Below, one piece after another: positions 21,994 through 34,287 of a stretch of 64,000 nucleotides of DNA (positions are counted from its first letter, which is position 1; every line of letters begins with the position of its first letter). Both the position numbers and the translations under genes were made by a program. Source of the DNA: Helichrysum umbraculigerum (lineage: Eukaryota; Streptophyta; Magnoliopsida; Asterales; Asteraceae); contig CATIUR010000001.1 in the NCBI GenBank assembly GCA_949592205.1, positions 212,356,250-212,420,249 on the forward strand, read 5' to 3'. Under the pieces are notes generated by a model, which was not told the origin of the DNA, did not search any database, and worked only from the letters and a program-made list of their open reading frames with translations.

Positions 21994-22144
21994 TCTTTTG
22001 GACACGCATGTTAACTGATTACAACCCTGTTATCTTTTATTGTCAATTGACATTTCATACGTTGGTTCACTTGTTCAGTGTTCATATGATTATGATAATC
22101 ACTTTCTTCGATTCAAACTCTGACATGTCCCTTATCTTCATTGC

Positions 22145-22301
22145 AGGTACCCATTCGGCGACTACGTATCACTCGGGCTTCGCTAGTGGTATGGTAAAGA
22201 CGTTCCGGAGAATTTGGTAAAGTAGTGGTCTCCTCCGTAGGAGGCAGTGTTTGAGTTTCGTTTTTCGAGCCAGGTGACGCTACGTTAGATGAGTCTGCCA
22301 T
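22145..22301 (-). pseudogene. ORF0 fragment of tandem O2 copy
   Basis: Starts MADSSNVASPGSKNETQT at 22301 and matches the ORF0 of O2 (44268 leftward) for about 50 codons up to the junction at ~22145, then reads into O1 sequence. The segment next to the junction is more diverged from its partner than the rest. Confidence 0.7.
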
Positions 22302-22370
22302 TTCTGTGGCAAAGCGTTAGGAAATGTGAGGCCTATATTCATATAATTGATATATAATATAGCCTAAAGT

Positions 22371-24993
22371 TGTAACACCCCCAAATTTATTGTTTAGCGG
22401 AAGCACGTTTTGGGTGTTACGAATCAATAATCACAGCACAAAGATATATAATGAACGACCACTATATGCGTCGTTTTAGACTTGTATTGATAAAACAAAA
22501 GTTTACATCAAAAATATTGTTTACGTTAGCTCAGCTTGAAATTTGAGAGATTTAAGTACATAATTAATCTATACAAAATATAATAATGCAACTAAATCTC
22601 TGGTTGTTTGCATGATGACTCGAGCTAATTGATCCTTACTTGAGCAGTCCAACCTACTGCTGGTCACCTGTGATACATGCTAAAATTGGTCAGCGAAACG
22701 CTGGTGAGCTCACAGGTTTGTATGTCAACACATATGTTTGTATGAACCGCAAGATTTAATAATTGAATTTAAAATGCAATTAAGCAAAATAAAAGTTATA
22801 CAGCCATGAGCACATAGTCTGAGCTTAACTTGAGTTGTCAGACCCACTTAAGGTAACCTAACTTGAAATGCCTCCTACGAGTGCCTAATCCACACTCGTC
22901 TTCCCAAATGCTAATACGTCCGTTTGACCAGTTAGTGCGTGCTAACCCGGACGTGGATTGTCAATCCTTTATGATATCATATACTAACATTCACGCTTCT
23001 ACGTATTACCAGACTATGCTATGGAGGGCTTTAAATTGATTAGCTTGAAACTCATGTAGTATTTGATTTGATTTGTACTTGCGTTCAACTTGTAAAACAA
23101 AACGAGCAATAATATCACACCCCTGATTTGAAAAGCAGTAAAATAAGGGCCATGAGACTCACCTGAGTCTTGAAAGTTTGAATTAATAACTTGGATTGAT
23201 TTGCCTTGAAGTGTGGTCCGAAGACTTGTAACCTGAAGGTGTCCATGACACGTGATGGTTATTAATTGTTTAGGCGTCTCGAAAGACTACCTTTATAGTT
23301 GTTTGTCCAAATTACCCCGATTTGGTTGATTGACTTGTATATCTGAAAACGTGTACGGCCCCGTTGGTGACGGTTTGTGAAGACAATAATAACCTCTGAA
23401 TTAATTTCATTGTACTTAATGAAGTAGTAAATTTGGTACGGGGGTCCGGGGGCAGCGCCCCTGGTTAGCGGGGTTCCAGGGGTGGCAACCCCTGGCGGGG
23501 TCCAAGGGGCTGGCCCCTGGCTGGGGTCGAGATGCCAGGTCAGCTAGAAAAATTTTTATTTCTATTAAATTGCTTTGGTGAAAAATGCATCTGGACTTGA
23601 ATTTGGGTGAAATCAAGTGATAAAATTTAGGCCTCAATACTTAGTAAAAATGGTTTGAAAACCTTCTGTTTCATGCGTCACTTATAGCGACACTCAAGGG
23701 TTTAGGCGACACTTAGGAAGTGTCGCATGAAATGACTGATTCTGAATAATGGCGTCACTTGTTCAAGTGACGCATAGAGTGCGACACTTGAGGAAGTGTC
23801 GGTTGTAAGTGTCGGTATAAAGGTCATGAGTCACTAAGGTGAGTGACGGATGAAATCAGGTTTGATTGTAGGTGTCACTTAGGCAAGTGACGCTATAAGT
23901 GTCGGTCATTAGTGACGGGTATTGAAAATGAGTCACTTAGGTAGTGACGGAAAAAGAGGGTTTTATGCGGCACTTAGGCAAGTGACGCAAAATTAGGGCT
24001 TTTAGCGACACTCAATGCGTCACTTAAGTGACGCACGAAGTGAAGCTATACTGCATGCTTCGTTGCGACACTTAAAGCCGTTGACGGGTTTTTGAGCCAA
24101 AAACGAGTTTTTCGGCCATAGTTTGGTCCGATTCTTTTACCCAACCCATATATGGACATTTTAAACATATATAAACAACTTTCATGTAAAAATAAGCGAA
24201 ATCGGAGTGTTTCGGGTTTTTGTCGGAAACTTACGCGGTGTCAAAATGAAAATCCGGAAAGATGAGGTTGTAGATCGTCGCGAGGTGGTTCCTTTTCTAC
24301 AAAAGCTTCGAGATTTCTGCGGCGTTTGGTGGTGTAATTTGGCGATTTAAGAGGATTGTTGGTGTGGTTTGTTTTGAGAGAAAAAGTAGAGAAGAGAGAG
24401 AGAGTGGAAAGTGAGAATGGGGAAAGGGTGGGACTTTTCCCCCCTTTTTGTTGGCTGATCACGGTGGGGCCCACCGAGGTGTGGGTCTCCACTTTATTCG
24501 TTCCGTGTTTGTGCTCCGTGCGGTGTTCGTTTTCCCGATTGTTTAAACGTTAATTTATTTAATTTACGTGTTTAAACGTACTTTTTAAGTTGCGAATAAT
24601 TACCCAATATTTTGTTAAAGTATTTTAATAATTGCGTTATAAAATATAACTTTTAACTTATTTTGTTTTGTTTGCGCGTTTATTATTTTAATCGCTTGAT
24701 CATTGATTGTATGATTCCAAACGAATACGAAATATTATAAAAAAATAATACTTTGGATATAATTGTGTTATTAAATAATATTGTATTACTTAATAAAATT
24801 GTCCACCAACGTCCGTATTTATTTGAACTGAATTACGTTCGATTTGTAACTTGTACGATTTAATCAAACCGCGTAATTGTATATATTCAACAACATATAT
24901 ATTGATACATTAATTAGCCTAACACAGAACTAATTACATGTATTAAAACTTGATTAGGCACTAATTTCTAGTCCTAATTTGACGGGAGTCACA
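22371..24993 (-). repeat. Solo LTR of a Tekay-type element, TSD AAAGT
   Basis: TGTAACACCCCC...GGGAGTCACA (2623 bp) flanked by AAAGT at 22366-22370 and 24994-24998. The paralogous site at about 44331-44335 is empty (CTAAAGTGTAGTACG), which proves the insertion. Related to but distinct from the LTR of the young element at 55184: same ends, same terminal stem-loop, similar palindrome array. The internal region was removed by LTR-LTR recombination. Confidence 0.94.
23675..24088 (-). repeat. Palindrome array in solo LTR
   Basis: Dense GCGACACTT/AAGTGTCGC and GCGTCACTT/AAGTGACGC half-sites. Examples: 9-base arms with a 3-base spacer at 23706-23726, 10-base arms GCGTCACTTG at 23752-23773, and the perfect 18-mer GCGTCACTTAAGTGACGC at 24017-24034. 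Confidence 0.9.
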
Positions 24994-25302
24994 AAAGTGT
25001 AGTACGTAAACGAGGCCTATCCATGTATATATATACATATATCACATAATAGCCTAGAGTGTCTATCATAGACATGTTTTGAGTTCGGTTTCTCTCGTGG
25101 TCAGAGTCAACTATCGTATCCCTATTCCAATACAACCATTTCAGATTTTTCATCATCTTTATTTAATTGTACATAGTTGATCAGGCTATGTTAAATTAAA
25201 CGCGTATGATGAAATTCCTGAACCAGTCATACTAAATAGAAAATACTGCCTAACAGTCATAGTCTAGGCCCACTAAATGCAACCTAGTTCACTATAACCT
25301 TA

Positions 25303-25315
25303 GGCTCTGATACCA
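25303..25315 (-). other. Primer-binding site of tandem O2 copy (tRNA-iMet)
   Basis: Sense TGGTATCAGAGCC three bases beyond the LTR end at 25319. It belongs to the truncated internal region on the left. Confidence 0.9.
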
Positions 25316-26453
25316 ATCTGTCGCCCCCCAAATTCATGAATAGCGGAAGCATACTTTGGGTGCGACTAATCAAGGTAATCAAAGCACATAAGATATATAG
25401 GAACGACTCTATATGCGTCATTTACAAAAATTACATTGATAGTTAAATGTTTACAAAGTTGAAGCTATTACATAGCTCGTGTTCTGAAAATGAGAGATTC
25501 CAATACATAAATACTTTTACAAAATATATTAATGCAAGGAAATCTCTAATGTCTGCATGCTGACTCGAGCTACAAATATCCTGTATGGGTAGTCCAACCT
25601 ACTGCTGAGTACCTGTGATACATGCTAAAAATGGTCAGCTAACGGTGGTGAGCTCACAGGTTTGAATATCAAATATCGTATGAACCGCAAGATTTAATGT
25701 ACTGATTTGCATCCAAGCAAATAATAATGTATACAGCCATGAGCACATAGTCTGAGCTTAACTGAGGTGTCAGGATCCACATTCAAGGACCTGATCGAGG
25801 GTGCCTCCCCACGAATGCCTAATCTTCACTCGCCTGAACAAATGCTAATGCGTCCGTTTGACCAGTTAGTGCTTGCTAACCCGGACGAGGATTGTCAATC
25901 CTATATGGTACCATACACTAACATTCGCGCTACCGAAGTATTACCAAACTATGTTGTGGAGGACTTAAAATGATTAGTTGTATAAACTCATGTAGTATAT
26001 GAAAAGTTTGTACTCGCGTCTAAATGTTAAAAACAAGCAATGAATCACACCCCTGAGTGAAAACAGTAAAAAGAGGGGACATGAGACTCACCTGAGTCTG
26101 ATGCGTTTATCTCAATAAATGTGCGTTGCTTAGCCAAGCAATGATGTCCGAAGACTGTAACCTAAGGGCGTCCAAGACGCGCGTTGGTTAATACGAGTAG
26201 GTATCTCAAAAGATCACATATGCTAGTTGATCACACAACTAGTAATGTCCAAATACATTTGGTTTGTTTGTTTGCGTTTTGAAAACGAGTACGGCCCGTT
26301 GGTGACGGATTGTAATAATAATCTCAACTATTATTATTATGCTCGTGTTGTGGTATACTTAATTATGTATGTCTTGTGTATAAGTTGTATCGTATCCGAT
26401 TTGTTTGGAATAACATATTCCAGTACTTAGGAAAATAATTCAACTATGTTTTT

Positions 26454-26730
26454 GGCGACACTGGGCTAGTGTCGCTATAGGCGACACTAGTTAGGCGACA
26501 CTAGGTGAATGTCGCTGGATTCATGATTTTTAATTGATTAGCGACATTAGATTAGTGTCGCTATAGGCGACACTTCTTCAATTATGGCGACACTATGGTA
26601 GTGTCGCTAGTATAAATCTGATTTAAGTATTTCAGCGACATTGGAGTAGTGTCGCTAAATAGGTGACACTTGGCTCAGCGACACTATACTAGTGTCGCTA
26701 GTACTGTTTTTGGCACTCTAGCGACACTAG
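26454..26730 (-). repeat. Palindrome array in O2 3' LTR
   Basis: About a dozen GCGACACTA/TAGTGTCGC half-sites arranged as inverted pairs, for example 26587-26607 (9-base arms, 3-base spacer). Confidence 0.9.
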
Positions 26731-27079
26731 CCGCTGTTAGTGCATTTCGTGCTTCGTTTTATGGTCAAACGTACTCGGTTTGACCCGAGATTTTTACCCA
26801 AGTCTTAAAATAGTTCATAAGGCTCATAAAAATTATCGGTTTGAGCCGGGTTACCCCGAAGTGTCGGTTTTACTAAAATGACAAAACAGCCCCTAAGTTC
26901 AATAGTTTCAGATTTTTACTCGGTTTTGACTCGCGATTTGGACACTTTTTAGTTCACATCAATTCTCAAAAAAAATCACACATATACTCCTATATGTCTA
27001 GTATTTTAGAGAATTTTCCCGAGAATTATAGGGGTCGGTATCTTAGTCAAATAAAATAGAGAAAGTGAGGTGTTTGGTT

Positions 27080-27662
27080 TGTAAGTCCCCTAGTTTTAGG
27101 ATCGATAAATTCGTTATCTGTAGTATTAAGGTGCGGAATCCCTTAATACGGTGTTATCTTACTAACAACGAATATGTTCGTATTGCGTTTAGTAAGACTT
27201 AGCTTTAAACAACGAATTGTCAAAGCCTAGCCTTTAGGTTTAGTTTTCTCCGGATTTGTTGAGTTCGCAGAATCGCAAAAGTATCAAAAAGTTTTGTTTT
27301 TCACGGAGTAAAAAACAATATATACGTCCAGTCTTCTCGGCTCGCATGGGCCTGCGAGTTCAGTCCAACTCGCAGCCCAAGCCCAACACAGAGCTCGGCT
27401 TGCCAGACTGATACCTCACGAGTTCAGATCTCACCTCACAGCTCGACTCGCTGCGACATGATATCTCGACTCGCTACGCATCAAACGTCTATTATTTATT
27501 TTGTATTTAATTATTCGTCTAACTTAACAAAACAATATGTTTAACGAATATCACTAACAAAACAAATATTCTTTTACAAATCCAAACCAATATACAAACA
27601 CAATAATAATTACACTAGTCCTATTTCAAGCTAGATCTGTTGTCACAATCTATGTCCCAACA
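27080..27662 (-). repeat. Solo Copia LTR, TSD TGGTT
   Basis: 583 bp, TGTAAGTCCCC...GTCCCAACA, the same family as the LTR at 12748-13329. Flanked by TGGTT at 27075-27079 and 27663-27667. The sister O2 LTR has the uninterrupted site near 46401-46413 (CGGTTTTCGGCC). Confidence 0.95.
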
Positions 27663-28965
27663 TGGTTTTCGGCCAAAACGTATACCCGTGTACAAATCGA
27701 TTTTTACAGAAAAACGAGAGCATTTTGAGAGGAAACTTTCTTCATGAAAGTTGTAGTCGACAAAAATATGAAGATTTCGGTATATTTTCATAGTCTAAAC
27801 CGAAACACGCAATTTTTTATAATTTATTTCGTGAGACTATTTTTCTGTGATCTTTTCGGTTTACACAAACAAGTTTCAAAAATGAGTTTTAAGTTTCGGT
27901 TTGGACATTATCTAGCTAGATAAACAACTAGACAAGTAAATAAACATAATATAAGTAGTTTTTAAGGTGACAAAAACTTACGAGTGTCGGTTTTAAAAGA
28001 CGAAAAGATAGGAACGTAGAGTCTCACGTGGTGATCGTTTTCTTCCAAACAAGCTATGCAATCCAAGGTGTTTTGTGGTGGATTTTTGGTGGTGCTTGGG
28101 GTGGCCGATTTTCTCAAGAGAAAGAGAGAGGAAGAGATGGAGAAATGAGAGTTAGAGAGAGAGAGATAGGTTGAGTGAATGATGAAGAAAGGGTGTGTTT
28201 GGTGGTTAAATGTCAAAGAAGCAAAAGAAGCATGGCTTGCCATGCTTGGCCATTTGGTCGGTTTTGGTGGGGTCCACCATGTGTGGACTTCACCAAATTT
28301 TCGTTCTCCAGTTCGCGTCCCGTACGGTGTTCGTTTACCAGTTCTTTTCGTCGTTCGTTTAAACGTTAAACGTTTTATACGCGCATTTTAAATAACGATT
28401 TAAATCTCGATGTTTTTGATTGAAGTATTTATTAAAATACTTGAAAACATTTATAAAAATGTTTAGTTACATTGTCGGGTTCGGTTCATACGTTTATGTT
28501 GTGATCGTTTAGTCGCGTAACGATTTATAATCGTTATAATTGTTATCGTAAATACACTATATTTTTAGTGGGAGTATTCCATCAAAATACTTTGTCTTGA
28601 GTTATAAAAATATGACTTGAGTTTATTTGATTTGTCGGGAGCGTCTCGCGCGTTAAATTCGTGTCGGTTACGTTTTAAATAAAACGTACCTTGTTTCGTA
28701 TATTATTAATACATAATAATATAATGTAAATAACTACTATTTAAATATTAAATAGATTTATGTTATTTATTAAAAGTTGCACCAACGTCCGTATGTATCA
28801 AAATCCATCCGATATAAAAATGTACGATTTAGCCAAATCACGTATGTGTATATATTCAACAATATATATAGAAGGGTACATAAATTAGCCTAACTAAAGA
28901 ACTAATTACATGTATTAACAGGTGATTAGGTACTAAAAACTAGCCCTAATTTGGCAGGTGTCACA

Positions 28966-28980
28966 TTCTCCCCTTTTTAA
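28966..28980 (-). other. O2 polypurine tract
   Basis: Sense TTAAAAAGGGGAGAA directly before the 3' LTR start TGTGACACC. Confidence 0.88.
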
Positions 28981-29004
28981 GAGAATTTCCTCCCGAAATT
29001 TTAC

Positions 29005-32000
29005 TCATGTGGTGGTTGGAGTTGGACTTGTGAATAACTGAGGATACTTGAGTTGCATCTGGTCTTCCCGTTCCCAGGTAAATTTTGGACCACGCCGCGA
29101 ATTCCACCTGACTTTAACGATGGGAATACGACTTTGTTTGAGATGTTTGACCTCACGGTCCATGATTTCTGCGGGTTCCTTGATGAAATGGAGTTTGTCA
29201 TCAATGCGGATTTCGTTAAGAGGTATGATGTGTGTATCATCAGACAGGCATTTCTTAAGATTAGAAATGTGAAACGTGAGATGCACGCTGCTGAGCTCGG
29301 GTAGCAGCTGCAATCGATATGCCACTGGACCAATCCTCTCGAGGATTTCAAAAGGTCCAATGTATCTGGGATTTAACTTCCCGCGTTTACCGAACCGAAT
29401 GACACCTTTCCAAGGTGATACTTTGAGCAAAACTCGATCCCCAACCTGGAACTCGAGATGCTTGCGTCTTACGTCAGCGTAACTTTTCTGACGATCACGT
29501 GCGGCTTTCAGCCAGTTTTGGATACCAATGATTTTCTCGGTGGTTTCATGAATGATTTCCGGACCAGTGAGTTGGCTATCTCCCACTTCGGTCCAACGGA
29601 TAGGTGATCGGCACTTACGACCGTATAGTGCCTCGAAAGGTGCAGCTTTGATGCTGGAATGATAACTGTTATTGTACGAAAACTCGCACAACGGTAGATG
29701 GTTTTCCCAGTTTGCACCAAATCAACGACGCAGGCTCGTAGCATATCTTCCAGTGTTTGGATTATTCGTTTACTTTGGCCGTCGGTTTGTGGGTGGTATG
29801 CAGTACTCATATCCAGATGAGTACCCAATGATTTCTGTAATGATTGTCAAAAGCGAGATGTGAATCGACTATCTCTATCAGAGATAATTGAGATGGGAAC
29901 GCCGTGTCTAGATACTATCTCTTTCAGATATATTCGTGTGAGACGTTCCATCTTATCAGTTTCTTTGATCGCGAGGAAATGAGCAGATTTTGTGAGCCGA
30001 TCTACGATCACCCAAATGATATCGCAACCGCTAGATTTTGTGAGGGATTTCCGATTGTTGGAGCAACCCGGAAGGTTTCTGATACTCGGCCTTGACCTTG
30101 GAACATGTTAAGCATTTGCCGACATACGTGGCTATGTCAGCTTTCATGTTAGGCCACCAGTATAGTTCCTTGATACCGTGATACATCTTGTCAAATCCAG
30201 GATGTATAGAATAGCGAGATTTGTGAGCTTCGTCTATCACCAAATCTCGTAAGTTGCCGAAGCTAGGTAACCATATCCGGTTAGAGAATTGTCGAGCACC
30301 GTTAGGTTTGGTCTCGAACTGTTTGTCCATGCCTCGCAAGGCTTCGTTTATGATGTTTTCAGGTTTGAGTGCTTCAAGTTGAGTAGTGAGGATTTGAGTA
30401 ACAAAATTGTTATGAATGTTCATGACGAGTGGTCAGACTCGAAGAGGTTTCGTGCGTTCTTTTCGACTTAAGGCATCGGCGACAACATTCTCTTTGCCTG
30501 GATGGTACTTGATTTCACAATCATAATCGGTAAGCAACTTGACCCATCGACGTTGCCTCATGTTCAGATCCTTTTGATCGAATATATGTTGGAGACTTTT
30601 GTGATCGGTAAATATGGTACTTCGAGTACCGTAGAGGTAGTGTCTCCAGATTTTGAGGGCGAACACCACGGCCCCCAGCTTGAGGTCGTGAGTCGTGTAG
30701 TTCTTCTCGTGAACTTTGAGTTGTCGGGAAGCGTAGGCTATGACCTTGTCTTGTTGCATTAACACGCAACCGAGACCTTGGTGAGAAGCATCGCAGTATA
30801 CCACGAAGTCATCGTTGCCTTCGGGTAATGATAGAATTGGAGCACTACAAAGCTTGTGTTTCAATAGCTGGAATGCTGACTCTTGTTTATTAGTCCAATC
30901 GAACTTCTTTTCTTTCTGAGTCAGTGTCGTGAGGGGTTGGGCTATTTTCGAGAAATTTTCAATGAACCGACGATAATACCCCGCCAATCCCAAGAACTGG
31001 CGTACCTCGGTAGGAGTTGTAGGCACTTGCCAATTTTTGATAGCATCGAAGTTTTGATGGATCAACATGAATTCCTTAACTATCGATGACGTGTCCAAGG
31101 AATTGAACGGTTTGCATCCAGAACTCACACTTAGAGAATTTGGCTTATAACTCTTCGTGCTTGAGTAGTTCTAGGATGGCTTTCAGATGTTGCGCATGTT
31201 CATGTTCGTTGCGCGAGTAAATGAGAATGTCATCGATGAAGACGATTAGAAACTTGTCGAGATAAGGTTTACACACCCGATTCATAAGGTCCATGAATAC
31301 AGCCGGTGCGTTGGTTAGCCCGAAAGGCATTACTTGAAATTCATAATGCCCATTGCGAGTTCGAAAAGTGGTTTTTGGGATATCAGTGTCGCGAACTCGT
31401 AACTGATGATAACCTGACCGTAGATCGATCTTTGAATAAAAACTCGACCCCTGAAGTTGGTCAAACAGGTCATCAATACGTGGGAGTGGATAACAGTTCT
31501 TTACAGTTAACTTATTCAGTTCTCTGTAGTCGATGCACATGCGGAAAGAACCGTCCTTCTTTTTCACAAACAGGACCGGGGCTCCCCAGGGTGAGGAACT
31601 CGGTCGAATGAATCCCTTATCTAGGAGTTCCTGTAACTGAGTGGACAACTCCTGAAGTTCGGATGGGGCTAAGCGATAAGGTGCTCATGCCACAGGTGCA
31701 GCACCTGGCACGAGTTCGATTGAGAACTCAACCTGTCTAGGTGGTGGTAGACCAGGTAGTTCTTCGGGAAAGACTTCTGGAAAGTCTAGGACAATGGGCA
31801 CATCCTCAAGTCGCTTCTCCTCCGACTTTCTCTCCATGACGTGTGCAAGGATTGCTTGATACCCCTTTCTGAGGTGTTTACGGGTTTTCATACACGATAT
31901 GATATTCAATCTCGTCCCACCGGTCTCCCCTTGTATGATTAAAGTACCACCGGAGACGAGAGGAATACAGACGATTTTGTCGTAACAGACGATTTCAACT

Positions 32001-32517
32001 CGATGCTTGGACAACCAGTCCATGCCAACAATGATGTCGAAACTTCCGATCTCCACAGGAATTAGGTCAATGGGAAAGAGTTCGTTTGCGAGGTTTAAGG
32101 TGCAATCAGGTATTACACTATTGGCCTCGATTAGTTTGCCATTAGCTAACTCAATATTATATAAAGTATCTAATGCAACAGGGGTGGTATCAAGTAGTGG
32201 GCTGAACTCGTTCGATATGAAACTCTTATCAGCACCGGTATCAAATAGAACAGAAGCAGCTAAGTTGTTGATAAGAAACATACCCGTGACCACATTTGGG
32301 TCTTGACGGGCATCCTTAGAGTTAAGTACGAAAGCTCTACCTCGAGGGTTGTTGTTGTTGCCCTTGTTCTTCCGCTTCGGACACTCATTCCTGAAGTGTC
32401 CGGTGTTTCCACATTCGTAACAGGCTCGGGGTTGATTTGTGTTGGTGTTGTTGTTGGTTTTGGGGGATCTGCAGTCCTTGGTAAGGTGACCGTACCGCTT
32501 GCAGTTGTTGCAAAGGG
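29005..32517 (-). pseudogene. pol: O2 pol remnants (protease, RT, RNase H, integrase, chromodomain-like end)
   Basis: Colinear with the open gag-pol at 57588-61997 but broken. Pieces: Gag C-terminus with a zinc knuckle plus protease (32517-31685; LFDTGADKSF), RT (31648-31145; FIDDILIYSR), RT end and RNase H (31128-30433; VVYCDASHQG, FTDHKSLQH), integrase zinc finger (30423-30031), integrase core end (29828-29508) and integrase C-terminus with chromodomain-like segment (29691-29005; RRGPKFTWERE). The break at 31685 is a CGA-to-TGA type change relative to the open copy; near 31080-31145 the frame shifts; near 30036 about 70 bases of the integrase core, including its first catalytic Asp region, are missing. 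It cannot encode working Pol. Confidence 0.9.
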
Positions 32518-33020
32518 TACCGTGATGTGACGCAAAAAGTCATGTTTTTAAGTATGATATTCCACACTTTTTGGACACATCTTTAGTGAAAACATTTCAA
32601 AACAATCATTATTTACTAAAATTCACTAAAGTGCTTCAAATATAGGCGTTGCTACAAAAACCACTAAAAACGTCCAAATAACGAGCAAAACAGAGCGAAT
32701 AAACAACAACCAATTCTCACACCCTCATTTACCTTATGATAAGCACATTCTAACCTTATGATATGTTGTAATAGGTAAAAACGAGATGGGAGATTCAAGA
32801 ATCATGCAAATTGGGTGAAGAACGGAAGAGATACGGCTTCTACAGATCGTTAAAAGTCATTCCAAACATGCTTAAGTTACACACATCAAATTTATATGAT
32901 ATTGGTACCATTATAAGCGTAACGGAATTTTGAGATCGTGGGCGAAAGAATCGGGTCAAACGGACGTGTAACGAAGGAAATACGCGCGTTTTAAGCAACG
33001 AACGAAATCAGACGGAAACC

Positions 33021-33132
33021 GAATACGGCCCCAGAGACCGTATACAGCCCCTACAAGACCGTATACCGCCCTAATAAGACCGTATACGGCCCCTGCAAGG
33101 CCGTATACGGCCCCTGACACCCCGTATGCTGC
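33021..33132 (+). repeat. CCGTATACGG palindrome array, 5' LTR
   Basis: Six ~21-bp units of CCGTATACGGCCCCTACAAGA type. Two keep the perfect 10-bp palindrome CCGTATACGG. The array ends about 65 bases upstream of the TATA box, an enhancer-like position. The 3' LTR copy has one unit fewer. Confidence 0.88.
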
Positions 33133-33199
33133 CCGTTTGTGCTTCGTTTGCTTGTACGTTGGTGCTTCGTGACTTGTACGGCTGATTTGGGACTTTGCC

Positions 33200-33207
33200 T
33201 ATAAATA
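33200..33207 (+). promoter_or_regulatory. TATA box of Athila-like LTR
   Basis: TATAAATA in the context TTGCCTATAAATAGAGCC, followed 35-140 bases later by CTCTCT tracts, a typical plant core promoter. The same box is at 40482-40489 in the 3' LTR. Confidence 0.8.
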
Positions 33208-34128
33208 GAGCCTTCATTCTCCAACCATTAGACACCTCACTCTCATTTCTCATTTCTCACTTTCTCTCTCACACACTCTCTCTCTACTTTCTCTCTCTAG
33301 GTTCTCTCTCTAGTCTCTCTCTCTAGTTTCTCTCTCTAGGGTTTAACCCTTGGAACTAGTGGGAAGACTAGGGGAGAATCCTTTCCTTTTCTTTATTAGT
33401 TATGTAATTTAGTTAGTAGAAGCTAGCATTGTAATACTTGGATATTGTACGAAGAAATACAAGTTGTTATTCTGCTCGCAATTCGTATTGGTATCATCTA
33501 TCCTTTCTATTATTAATTTGTCATATTGTTCTTGTTTGATGTATGTGATTTATTAATATTAGAAATGTTTATTGTTATGCATTGTGAGTAGTGTGCTTGT
33601 ATGTTTGTCATGATTTAAATAGTAGTGATGATGTTACTTCAAATATATGATATTGGGATAACATCATTATGAAACAACGGAGGTAACCTTATACGGCTTT
33701 CATTTGTATAGCGCCGGAAACATCACTAATGTGTGGAGTACGGAACGTGGAAGCTATGAAAGTTGTGGGCACAATCCGTTGTGGAATAATGTTCCCGATT
33801 ATTATATAATTGGGAGTTGTTATACTTTGTTATCTGTCTAAGCTTATCCTGAATATAGATCTAGTGTCTCATCACCATTTTCAGACTTTCACGTGACTGT
33901 TGCCCTTAGGATAGGACTTTGCAAACCCTAATACTACGTAGATACAGTTATCTCCAGTTACAGTAGGAAGCTATTAACTTTCTGTAAAACGGCACAGTAC
34001 TTCGTATAGCGTTGGAAACACCACTGGTGGAGTACAAATACGTGGAAGCTAAGGAAATGCCGTAAGACTGTTTCATCGTGGAATACCTAGAAGTGACCCT
34101 TCTAGAACTCGGGTCTAGGAATTAAAGC

Positions 34129-34287
34129 TGTGGAAATGCTCGTTGCCCTGTACACCGTTATTACACCTAAGATCTGAAAAACTGTGGAAATGCTTAAATG
34201 CCCGGTACACCGTTAGTACATCTAGGATTTGGAACACTATGGAAATGCCTAATTTCCCTGTACACCGTGAGTATTCCTAGGGATGAA
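34129..34287 (+). repeat. ~55-bp tandem repeat in Athila-like LTR
   Basis: Three diverged copies of a unit with GTGGAAATGC and CCCTGTACACCGT. Conserved at 41411-41569 in the other LTR. Confidence 0.75.

Larger units (their letters stand above)
19581..22144 (+). mobile_element. Gag-only Gypsy element O1, left (5') part
   Basis: Plus-strand element resumed after GAG1: remaining 3' part of its 5' LTR (19581-21216), tRNA-Met primer site (21220-21232), leader, and the start of an upstream ORF. The sequence joins the truncated O2 tandem copy near 22145. The matching right part is at 47708-51283. The first ~520 bp of this LTR should lie left of the window, beyond GAG1 and the Copia element. Confidence 0.82.
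22145..25318 (-). mobile_element. Truncated second copy of the O2 internal 5' end (tandem remnant)
   Basis: Outside the solo LTR it holds, 22145-22370 and 24994-25318 match 44134-44657: start of ORF0, leader and tRNA-Met primer site (25303-25315) next to the LTR at 25319. So the LTR at 25319-28965 has a primer site on its left and a PPT on its right: it is shared by two internal regions, as in a tandem made by unequal LTR recombination. The left border near GGTACC at 22146 is abrupt; no LTR follows, so the outer end was deleted. Confidence 0.82.
25319..28965 (-). repeat. O2 3' LTR with nested solo Copia LTR
   Basis: Plus strand TGTCGCCCCCC...GGCAGGTGTCACA. Without the 583-bp solo LTR and its 5-bp duplication it is about 3059 bp, close to the 3050-bp sister at 44658. 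It carries the palindrome array 26454-26730 and a promoter block at 28321-28365. Confidence 0.92.

Noticed and set aside
25767..25973. Plus-strand ORF starting MSGSTFKDLIEG, also at 45107
   Set aside because: Lies antisense inside both O2 LTRs, short, no codon or domain support; it is repeated only because the LTRs are.
28175..28391. Overlapping plus-strand ORFs in O2 LTRs (also 46920-47133)
   Set aside because: Opposite the LTR promoter/leader zone; two frames over the same DNA, repeated in the sister LTR, no recognisable protein.
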